Program-made: the position numbers and the translations under genes | Assembly (NCBI GenBank): GCA_041192505.1 | Contig: JBEEMV010000171.1 | Location: 1 to 21,392, forward strand | Reading direction: 5' to 3' | DNA length: 21,392 nucleotides | Source of the DNA: CAIODY01 sp041192505 | Lineage (GTDB): Bacteria > Bacteroidota > Bacteroidia > Chitinophagales > CAIODY01 | Shown here: piece after piece, positions 14,286 through 21,392 of the stretch | How the letters are laid out: every line of letters starts with the position of its first letter | Position numbering within the stretch: position 1 is the first letter of the stretch | The notes under the pieces: generated by a model | What the model saw: the letters and a program-made list of their open reading frames with translations, nothing else | Databases searched by the model: none | Told to the model about the DNA's origin: nothing

Positions 14286-16598
14286 ATGTTAAAATCATTT
14301 TCAATTATAGTTATTTTTATTTTATTAATTACTAATAGTAAGGCACAAAACACTGCTACTATTGTAGGCAAAATTACTGATGATGCTACCAACGAACCAT
14401 TGATAGGCGCTACTATTAGCATACCAAATAGTACTATTGGAGGAGCTACAGATAAGGATGGAAATTTTTCATTTCTTATCAATAAAGGCACGTATATGTT
14501 GCAAATTAATTCAATTGGATATGAAGTAGTAAAGCAACAAATTGATATTAAAACCACTGATAAAGTGGAGCTTAATTTTAAATTAAAAAACAAACAAAAC
14601 GAACTTAATACCATTACCATTAGTGGTAGCCGATTCGAAAAAAAAATAAGCGAAGAAACAGTTTCTATTGAAGTGGTGAAACCCAAACAAATACAGGATG
14701 CAGGCATCACACAAATGGACGATATGCTGAAAAGAATTCCTGGTGTGGATGTGGTAGATGGACAACCAAATATTCGTGGTGGCAGTGGTTGGAGTTATGG
14801 CGCAGGCAGCCGTGTGTTGGTGATGGTAGATGATATGCCCATGCTTACATCGGATGCTGGTGATGTGAAGTGGGATTTTTTGCCGATTGAAAATTGCGAA
14901 CAAGTGGAAGTGTTGAAAGGTGCATCCAGTGCGTTGTACGGCTCATCGGCGTTAAATGGGGTAATTAATTTTAGAACTGCATTTCCACGAAACACACCAC
15001 AAACTAACATAGTTATTCAACAAGGAATTTACGATTCGCCAAAAAATATTTACGAAAAATGGACAGGTAATAATGCATTAAAATTTCATGGGGCTAATTT
15101 TTTTCACAGTCAAAAATTTGGACAATTAGATATAGTGGTGGGTGGAAATTATTATACTGATGATAGTTATTTGCAAGGCAATTACAATACTCGTGGTAGG
15201 CTGAATACCAATCTGCGCTATCGTTTCAAGCATATTGATGGATTGAGTGTTGGCTTAAATATCAATACACAAAAAGCGCAAGGCTCTAATTTTTTTGTGT
15301 GGGGTGCTGATGGAAAAGCTACCATTATTGGCAATAAATATTATCCTGATAGCACTGCTTATTTAACGCCAAGAGGTGGCGTAGATACGCCTTCAACCAG
15401 TTTAAGTTTTTCAAAAACTTATCGCTATACTATTGACCCCTACTTGGTTTACAACAGCAAATCGGGATTGAAAATTAATTTTCGTAATCGTTTTTTTAAC
15501 ATGAATAATGAAAACAATACGAATCAAAGTTCTAACGCAAAGCTTTATTACAGCGAATTGCAAGCACAAAAAATGTTTGCTCATCAACTCAATTTCACCA
15601 CTGGCATTGTAGCCAATTATTCGGATGTGCATTCGCAATTATTTGGCAATCACACCGCAAATAATTTTGCTTATTATTTACAAGCCGAAAAAAAAATTGG
15701 CAATCGTTTGTGGTTGGCAATGGGCGGCAGATATGAATATTATCGAGTGGATACAGTGAAAGCAACCACCAAACCTTTGGGCAGAATTGGATTGAATTAT
15801 CAAGTAGCAAAGGCTACTTTTATCAGAGCATCGTATGGCATGGGTTATCGCTTCCCAACCATTGCCGAAAAGTATGTGAACACAATAGTTTCAGGTGTAA
15901 ATGTTTTTCCAAATGCACAACTAAAATCAGAAACAGGTTGGAATGCTGAATTGGGTGTGAAGCAAAATTTCATGATAGGCAAATTGCTCGGAATGCTTGA
16001 TGTAGCAGGTTTTTATACTCGATATAATAATATGATGGAATTTACTTTTGATTATTTTCCGCAAGTAAAAAACTTTGGATTTCAATCCAGAAATATTGCT
16101 AACACATTGGTGAAAGGAATTGATGTTTCGATTTTTATGCAACGAAAAATTAAGCGTATTGACATTTCATTGCACTCGGGCTTCACTTATATTTTGCCGC
16201 AAGATTTAGCATTTGATACCATGAATCGTATTCAACGGCAAATTAGATATTCTGATACCACACAAAACATTTTGAAATATCGTTACACCACTTCGTGGAA
16301 AACAGATGTGGAATTGAAATGGAAAAAATTTACTTTCGGTAGTTATGTGCGCTACAATACTTATGTGGTGAATATCGACCAAGCCTTTAATTTTATTTTT
16401 CCTTCGGTGGCAGATTACAGAGCAAAATGGAGCCACAAAGACACTTGGATTATTGATACACGATTAATGTATGCGTTGAACAAAAACGCCAGCATAGCTT
16501 TTATTGTAAAAAATATGTTGAACTTTGAATACACCGAACGCCCTGGCGAAATGGCACCTGTGAGAAGCTTTACGATGCAGTTTGTGTATAAACTGTAA
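14286..16598 (+). CDS. TonB-dependent outer-membrane receptor with carboxypeptidase-D-like N-terminal domain
   Basis: A 770-residue outer-membrane transporter. Residues 1 to about 20 are a signal peptide (MLKSFSIIVIFILLITNSKA). Residues about 22-107 form the carboxypeptidase D regulatory-like domain common in Bacteroidota receptors (GKITDDATNEPLIGATISI). The plug follows at about 115-230 (ITQMDDMLKRIPGVDV, NIRGGSGWSYGAGSRVLVMVDDMPML, ENCEQVEVLKGASSALYGSSALNGVINF). The rest is the 22-strand barrel, ending with the aromatic FTMQFVYKL needed for assembly. The plug and barrel resemble the vitamin B12/siderophore receptor group; no SusD partner is adjacent, so it is not a typical glycan (SusCD) system. 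A TTG at 14268 is also in frame, but the promoter and the signal peptide support the ATG at 14286. Confidence 0.94.
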   Translation: MLKSFSIIVIFILLITNSKAQNTATIVGKITDDATNEPLIGATISIPNSTIGGATDKDGNFSFLINKGTYMLQINSIGYEVVKQQIDIKTTDKVELNFKLKNKQNELNTITISGSRFEKKISEETVSIEVVKPKQIQDAGITQMDDMLKRIPGVDVVDGQPNIRGGSGWSYGAGSRVLVMVDDMPMLTSDAGDVKWDFLPIENCEQVEVLKGASSALYGSSALNGVINFRTAFPRNTPQTNIVIQQGIYDSPKNIYEKWTGNNALKFHGANFFHSQKFGQLDIVVGGNYYTDDSYLQGNYNTRGRLNTNLRYRFKHIDGLSVGLNINTQKAQGSNFFVWGADGKATIIGNKYYPDSTAYLTPRGGVDTPSTSLSFSKTYRYTIDPYLVYNSKSGLKINFRNRFFNMNNENNTNQSSNAKLYYSELQAQKMFAHQLNFTTGIVANYSDVHSQLFGNHTANNFAYYLQAEKKIGNRLWLAMGGRYEYYRVDTVKATTKPLGRIGLNYQVAKATFIRASYGMGYRFPTIAEKYVNTIVSGVNVFPNAQLKSETGWNAELGVKQNFMIGKLLGMLDVAGFYTRYNNMMEFTFDYFPQVKNFGFQSRNIANTLVKGIDVSIFMQRKIKRIDISLHSGFTYILPQDLAFDTMNRIQRQIRYSDTTQNILKYRYTTSWKTDVELKWKKFTFGSYVRYNTYVVNIDQAFNFIFPSVADYRAKWSHKDTWIIDTRLMYALNKNASIAFIVKNMLNFEYTERPGEMAPVRSFTMQFVYKL

Positions 16599-16790
16599 AG
16601 CTTTATTTGTCTGTTTGTAAATAAATTAGTAATCAATAATAACTTATCACCATGAATGCTGAAAACAGCAAAGATGTAGTTTTTGATAAACTACCCCAAA
16701 CTTTTATTTTTTTTTAAATAAAAGGCAAACCATTATAGTATTAACGTATCATCAATAAACAAAAATTAAAAGCGAATAAGAATATTGAAA

Positions 16791-19082
16791 TTAGCTTTTA
16801 TCTCGTTTTCTATATTGTGCATCTACCACAGCAATGGTTACCATATTCACAATTTCACGAACAGTACTCCCCAAATGCAATACATGTGCAGGTTTGTTTA
16901 AACCCAAAACTAATGGCCCCATCGATTCCATGCCTTGCCCAAGTGCGGCTAATAAATTATAAGCAATATTACCAGCCGAAAGCGTAGGGAAAATTAATAC
17001 ATTAGGTGCTTCGCCTGTTGCTAAATCGCTGAACGGATAATTATCTTTTATCAATTCTTGATTAAAAGCAATGTTGGCTTGTATTTCGCCATCAACAACC
17101 ATTTCGGGATTTCTTTCTTTCAATATGGCTACAGCTTTTTGCATTTTTTCGGCATCTTCGCCATCAGCACTTCCAAAATTGCTATAGCTTAAAAATGCTA
17201 TTCGTGGCTCAATATTAAAGGCTCTTACAGCTGCTGCTGTTAATTCAGTAATTTCTACCAATTCATCCACATTCGGATTTTTATTTACAGTAGTATCAGC
17301 AAAAAATAAAGGTCCTTTTTTAGTAATTAAAATATACATACCTGCTATTTTTTTTACTTTAGCATGTGTGCCTATTACTTGCAAGGCAGGACGAATAGCA
17401 TCAGAATATTTACGGGTTAATCCACTAATTAATGCATCAGCTTCGCCAGTTTCAACCATCATAGCGCCAAAATAATTTCTATCCTTCATCGCTTTTTTAG
17501 CTTCGTACAAATTGAAGCCTTTGCGCATTCTTTTCTTAAAAAATATTTCGCCAAATTCAGTTCGTTTTTTCTCTAAAGCATTTTCATTAGGGTCAATTAT
17601 TTCGATAGATTTATTGATGGATAAGCCATTTAATTTAAGTGTGTCTTTAATTTTTTGCTTATTACCAATTAAAATTGGAATAGCAATTCCTTCTTCAAAA
17701 ACTATCTGCGCAGCTTTTAATATTTTAATATTTTCGGCATCGGCCATCACAATTCTTTGTGGATTACGTTTGGCTTTATTGCCTATTAATCGCATCAACT
17801 GATCATTTTGCCCAAGGCGCAACGACAATTCATTTTCATAAGCTTTAAAATCTTTAATCGGATTTTTTGCTACACCACTTTTCATGGCAGCCCTTGCTAC
17901 AGCAGGTGCTACGGTGGTTAATAATCTAGGGTCAACAGGTTTTGGAATAATATAATGTTTGCCAAATGTGATGTTCTTTTCATTGTAAGCAATATTTACT
18001 AAATCGGGTACTGGCAATTTTGCTAATCCTGCTAAAGCTTTTACGGCTGCTAATTTCATGGCTTCATTAATTTCGGTAGCTCGTACATCTAATGCGCCAC
18101 GAAAAATATAAGGGAAGCCCAAAACATTATTTACCTGATTGGCATAATCGCTTCTGCCTGTTGCCATAATAATATCTGGTCGGGCTTTTATGGCTAACTC
18201 GGGGCTAATTTCAGGGTCGGGGTTTGCTAAGGCAAAAACGATAGGATTTTTTGCCATGCCTTTTAACATTTTTGGTGTTACGGTATTGCCTTTTGATAAT
18301 CCCAAAAACACATCAGCACCTTTTAATGCTGCTTCTAACGAGTTTATTTTTCGATTGGTAGCAAATTGAATTTTGTATTTATCTAAATCTTTTCTTTGTG
18401 TTGTAATTGCACCTTTGCTATCAAACATCACAATGTTTTCTTTTTTAGCACCTAATGATACATACAATTTTGTACAACTAATAGCCGAAGCACCTGCACC
18501 TAAAACCACAATTTTTGCTTCGTCAATTTTTTTATTTACTACTTCTAATGCGTTCAATAATCCGGCTGATGATATAATGGCTGTGCCATGCTGGTCATCG
18601 TGCATTACTGGAATGTTTAGTTCTTTTTTTAATCGTGTTTCAATTTCAAAACATTCGGGGGCTTTAATATCTTCTAAATTTACGCCACCAAAAGTGGGTT
18701 CTAAAATTTTTACTGTTCGTACAAATTCATCTACATTTTTGGTGTCCAATTCAATATCAAAAACATCAATATCGGCAAATATTTTAAACAACAATCCTTT
18801 GCCTTCCATTACAGGTTTACTGGCATCGGGGCCAATATCGCCCAATCCCAATACGGCTGTGCCATTGGTAATTACAGCTACCAAATTGCCTTTAGCTGTG
18901 TATTTATAAACGTTCTCAATATCTTTTGCAATTTCTTTACAAGGTTCGGCTACACCAGGTGAATAGGCCAACGATAAATCACGTTGGGTTTTTGTTTCTT
19001 TAGTTGGTATTACTTCTATTTTTCCAGGTCTTCCTTTCGAGTGATAATCTAATGCATCTTTCCGTCTATCTATTTTAGGCAT
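16791..19082 (-). CDS. maeB: NADP-dependent malic enzyme with C-terminal phosphotransacetylase-like domain
   Basis: A 763-residue two-part enzyme that decarboxylates malate to pyruvate, producing NADPH for biosynthesis. Residues 1 to about 430 are the malic enzyme: LSLAYSPGVAEP (Tyr40 near the active site), GTAVLGLGDIGP, GKGLLFKIFADIDVFD, EDIKAPECFEIE with the metal-binding acids, MHDDQHGTAI, and the dinucleotide fold VLGAGASAISCTKLY. Residues about 430-763 resemble phosphate acetyltransferase (RNPQRIVMADAENIKILKAA, MVETGEADALISGLTRKY, GEAPNVLIFPTLSAGNIAYNLL), a domain that in MaeB is regulatory and does not itself transacetylate. Length and architecture are typical. It is transcribed alone, between the receptor gene and the adhesin gene. 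Confidence 0.96.
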   Translation of the reverse strand: MPKIDRRKDALDYHSKGRPGKIEVIPTKETKTQRDLSLAYSPGVAEPCKEIAKDIENVYKYTAKGNLVAVITNGTAVLGLGDIGPDASKPVMEGKGLLFKIFADIDVFDIELDTKNVDEFVRTVKILEPTFGGVNLEDIKAPECFEIETRLKKELNIPVMHDDQHGTAIISSAGLLNALEVVNKKIDEAKIVVLGAGASAISCTKLYVSLGAKKENIVMFDSKGAITTQRKDLDKYKIQFATNRKINSLEAALKGADVFLGLSKGNTVTPKMLKGMAKNPIVFALANPDPEISPELAIKARPDIIMATGRSDYANQVNNVLGFPYIFRGALDVRATEINEAMKLAAVKALAGLAKLPVPDLVNIAYNEKNITFGKHYIIPKPVDPRLLTTVAPAVARAAMKSGVAKNPIKDFKAYENELSLRLGQNDQLMRLIGNKAKRNPQRIVMADAENIKILKAAQIVFEEGIAIPILIGNKQKIKDTLKLNGLSINKSIEIIDPNENALEKKRTEFGEIFFKKRMRKGFNLYEAKKAMKDRNYFGAMMVETGEADALISGLTRKYSDAIRPALQVIGTHAKVKKIAGMYILITKKGPLFFADTTVNKNPNVDELVEITELTAAAVRAFNIEPRIAFLSYSNFGSADGEDAEKMQKAVAILKERNPEMVVDGEIQANIAFNQELIKDNYPFSDLATGEAPNVLIFPTLSAGNIAYNLLAALGQGMESMGPLVLGLNKPAHVLHLGSTVREIVNMVTIAVVDAQYRKRDKS

Positions 19083-19109
19083 AATAATTTTTTATTTTTG
19101 AGAAGAAAA

Positions 19110-19139
19110 CAAATGTAGAATGAATTGTTGGAAAAGAAA
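19110..19139 (-). promoter_or_regulatory. Promoter of maeB
   Basis: On the minus strand TACATTTG (19110-19117), exact to TAnnTTTG, with TTTC (19136-19139) 18 bases upstream in place of TTTG. It lies 27 bases before the ATG and 24 bases after the stop of the adhesin gene. Confidence 0.55.
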
Positions 19140-19162
19140 ACGATTGATGAAAATGTAACAAA

Positions 19163-21392
19163 TTATTTAATTAAAGTAACATTGCCTTTTAAAATAATTT
19201 TTCTGCCAAAATAATTTTTTGCTTCTAATGTCCACACATAAGCATCTTGTGGTTCGGACTCTCCTTTATATTTTCCATCCCAACCATTTGCAATTGTATT
19301 GGTTTGAAAAATAAGTACGCCCCATCTATCAAAAATTTTAAAATCCATTTCTACAAAACAATCAGGATAATGTGCTAATGGCTTAAACACATCGTTTATG
19401 CCATCATTATTTGGCGAAAATGCTTTGGGCAAAACAATGTTTCCGCAATTATCAAAAGTTGAAATTACTAAGCAGGCTGTATCGCTACATCCAAAAGTAT
19501 CTGTACCGATTACACAAATATTTTGTAGCTCAATGCCTATCCAATAAGGGTTTTTGCAAGTATCGCAATTTAAGTTTGATGTTGGGAACCAATTAAAATA
19601 CTTTGTGCCGTAAGCATTAAGCGTAACTGTATCGCCACCGCCTACAAGTGTATCATTACTTACATATACATTTGGATACATACCATGTAGCGTAAATGAT
19701 TCTGAAATTTTGCAATGATTACTATCTTCAATTATTACTTGATAATTGCCTTCAGCAATATTATTATTTATGATAGAAGTTGCGCCATTGCTCCATGAAT
19801 AACTAAACGGTTTTGTGCCGCCAGCAACTTGCAATTCAATTTTTCCATCTTTGTTATAACAATGACTATTGGTGAAAATTGAATTAATTACAATAGGTTT
19901 CGGTTGTGTAATTACGATAGTATCAAAGGCAATACAACCTACATTATCTGTTACTTTAATTATAAAAGTATCAGCACAAAATTTACTAAATGTAGATGAA
20001 GTAACACCATTGCTCCAAAGATAATTGTAAGGCTGTGTGCCGCCTGTTACTGTTACATTAGCCGAGCCTTTACACGAATCGAAACAAATATTATTTTTTG
20101 TAACAGTAGCAATGGAATGAAAATTTGATTTGATTTCTATTGTATCAAATAAGGAATCAATTAAACAATTTGGGTTGCTAATAATTACCGAATAAATACC
20201 TGGACAGATATTCGAAATAGAATTTGTTGTAGCTCCATTGCTCCATAAATAAGTTAGCGGCGATTGACCACCCAAAACAAAAACACTTGCCGAGCCTGTA
20301 CAAACATTATTGCATGAGCTATTTGAAAAATGAATAGAATCAATTTTTATTCGAGCAATGGAATCAATTTTAAAACTTAAAGTATCTTTTAATCCACATG
20401 AATCGGTGATGATACAAAAATTATTTCCTGCACATAATGTAGTGGTTAATGATGTTGTATTTCCATTGCTCCACAAAAATGTGTATGGTGCTTTGCCCGA
20501 TTTTGTAATCACTTTTGCAGCGCCATTGCAAGATGATAGGCAAGATATTTTTTTTGTAATTATTAATGAATCTTTTAACACAGCAAATGAATTAATAATA
20601 AACCGAACAGTATCGTTATAACCACATGAATCGTGCACTACACAATAGTTTGAGCCTTTGCACAAATTAGTAGCTTGCTGTGTTGTTTGTGCATTACTCC
20701 ATAAATAGGTGTAAGGCGGAGCGCCACCATATTGCGAAATTTTTGCTGTGCCATTACAAATATTGCTACACGATTTTTTTGTACTTACAATAAATCCATG
20801 CAGTGGTGTATGCGCATAAATGGTATCAATCAAAGTATCTTTTTTATTACAAAAATCGGTAACAATGCAAGTGTAAATACCACTACAAAGATTTGTAATT
20901 AAAGAAGTTGTTGCATTTGTATTCCATAAATAACTGTATGGTGGCTGTCCGCCGCTTGCCAATACTTTTATTTTTCCAGTACAAGCATTAGCACAAGTTG
21001 AATCATCAAAAATTTTATTTAATTTTAAAATTGGATTATTGGGTACATGAAATTTAACACGTTTAGCAGCACAACCCAAACTACTTACTACTACATTATA
21101 AGTTGAATCGGCACATACATTTGCAAGTATGTTAGAATTTAAAAGCCCTGTACTCCATGCTACAAAATATGGTGCTAAGCCACCAGTATGCGATACAACG
21201 GCTTGTGCAGTACAGTTGAAATTACATTTTGTATTACTTAAAACTACATTAGCTGTTAAAGGTTGAAGTATAGGAATGCTAATGGTATCAATTGCCGAAT
21301 CGCCACAAGCATCAATAATTTTACATTTATAAGTTTGCCCAGCACAAGCCTGATAAAAACTATTTGTACCTACAATACTATCATTCCAAATA
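19163..21392 (-). CDS. SprB-repeat surface adhesin with gliding-motility/T9SS C-terminal domain (5' part outside window)
   Basis: The last 742 codons of a larger cell-surface protein. The frame runs open to the window edge without a signal peptide, so the TTG at 21079 sometimes taken as a start is internal. It contains seven complete SprB-type repeats and one partial, each about 75 residues: Cys-rich edges, GG..PY.YLWSNG.T, then NLC.G.Y.V.V.D. (adhesin repeats of gliding Bacteroidota). The last 95 residues (LPKAFSPNNDGINDVFKPL, MDFKIFDRWGVLIFQT, NGWDGKYKGESEPQDAYVWTLEA, ILKGNVTLIK) are the gliding-motility-associated type B C-terminal domain that uses the type IX system. Pairs of Cys within the repeats suggest disulfides. 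Function: probably adhesion or surface spreading; ligand unknown. Confidence 0.93.
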   Translation of the reverse strand, partial: IWNDSIVGTNSFYQACAGQTYKCKIIDACGDSAIDTISIPILQPLTANVVLSNTKCNFNCTAQAVVSHTGGLAPYFVAWSTGLLNSNILANVCADSTYNVVVSSLGCAAKRVKFHVPNNPILKLNKIFDDSTCANACTGKIKVLASGGQPPYSYLWNTNATTSLITNLCSGIYTCIVTDFCNKKDTLIDTIYAHTPLHGFIVSTKKSCSNICNGTAKISQYGGAPPYTYLWSNAQTTQQATNLCKGSNYCVVHDSCGYNDTVRFIINSFAVLKDSLIITKKISCLSSCNGAAKVITKSGKAPYTFLWSNGNTTSLTTTLCAGNNFCIITDSCGLKDTLSFKIDSIARIKIDSIHFSNSSCNNVCTGSASVFVLGGQSPLTYLWSNGATTNSISNICPGIYSVIISNPNCLIDSLFDTIEIKSNFHSIATVTKNNICFDSCKGSANVTVTGGTQPYNYLWSNGVTSSTFSKFCADTFIIKVTDNVGCIAFDTIVITQPKPIVINSIFTNSHCYNKDGKIELQVAGGTKPFSYSWSNGATSIINNNIAEGNYQVIIEDSNHCKISESFTLHGMYPNVYVSNDTLVGGGDTVTLNAYGTKYFNWFPTSNLNCDTCKNPYWIGIELQNICVIGTDTFGCSDTACLVISTFDNCGNIVLPKAFSPNNDGINDVFKPLAHYPDCFVEMDFKIFDRWGVLIFQTNTIANGWDGKYKGESEPQDAYVWTLEAKNYFGRKIILKGNVTLIK
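19690..21392 (-). repeat. Tandem SprB-type repeats (about 228 bp each)
   Basis: The codons for WSNG (CCATTGCTCCA on the plus strand) recur at 19785, 20007, 20235 and 20463, about 225-228 bases apart, with diverged copies near 20690 and 20920 and further copies towards the window end. Units three in a row near the 5' side share NLC/CGxxDT motifs that the last two lack. Confidence 0.85.

Noticed and set aside
16652..16717. A 21-codon frame (MNAENSKDVVFDK...) after the receptor gene
   Set aside because: Too short, ends in a run of T, and has no clear promoter. The sequence around it forms small hairpins (GTAGTTT/AAACTAC) more like a weak terminator region between the receptor gene and maeB.
18373..18909. 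Long plus-strand open frame opposite maeB
   Set aside because: It lies wholly within the maeB coding sequence, and its composition is that of an antisense shadow; maeB motifs are intact.
1..21392. Defence island, CRISPR, prophage or IS element
   Set aside because: No repeat-spacer array, transposase, integrase, toxin-antitoxin pair or restriction genes are seen; the window is housekeeping and surface genes.

Overview
The window is AT-rich DNA from a member of the Bacteroidota, probably of the Chitinophagales/Sphingobacteriales kind. The evidence is repeated promoters of the TTTG / TAnnTTTG type specific to that phylum, a lack of clear Shine-Dalgarno sites, two proteins with type IX secretion C-terminal domains (one a SprB-repeat, gliding-motility-type adhesin), a TonB-dependent receptor with a carboxypeptidase-like N-terminal domain, and Bacteroidota-type PabB, MaeB and RpoC proteins. 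It reads as a chromosomal housekeeping region. I see no phage, IS element, CRISPR array, rRNA or convincing tRNA.

Layout. Positions 18-805 hold aroQ and an overlapping small NuiA-like gene, ending in two hairpin terminators. Positions 950-1765 (minus) hold rplU-rpmA followed by a very short Lys/Ala/Pro-rich histone-H1-like gene of 39 residues. Positions 2024-4814 (plus) hold a small protein with a basic head and an acidic tail, pabB, and a DUF2130 coiled-coil protein. Positions 4874-5915 hold a MarR regulator and a YceI protein, each preceded by a copy of the same palindrome. Positions 6003-8516 hold a class I aminotransferase and a PepP-type aminopeptidase. Positions 8683-12978 (minus) hold rpoC, standing alone without rpoB. 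Positions 12979-13376 are non-coding and contain a long hairpin and a bidirectional terminator. Positions 13377-16598 hold a divergent pair: a secreted T9SS-cargo protein and a TonB-dependent receptor, with a 24-bp palindrome between them. Positions 16791-19082 (minus) hold maeB, and 19163 to the window edge hold the 3' part of a large SprB-repeat adhesin.

How the genes work together. AroQ and PabB both serve chorismate metabolism (shikimate pathway and folate precursor). L21, L27 and RpoC belong to the core gene-expression machinery. The MarR-YceI pair looks like a small self-controlled regulon. The TonB receptor, the secreted protein and the adhesin form the cell-surface part.

Points for a second look: pabB seems to be translated from a non-canonical ATT start, because its conserved N-terminus lies upstream of the first ATG and a perfect 17-bp inverted repeat sits inside it; rpoC is separated from rpoB; there is a structured element before rpoC; the two MarR operators; and the tiny KA-rich gene behind rpmA. 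I did not find a clearly new multi-gene system. All family assignments come from reading motifs, not from searches.
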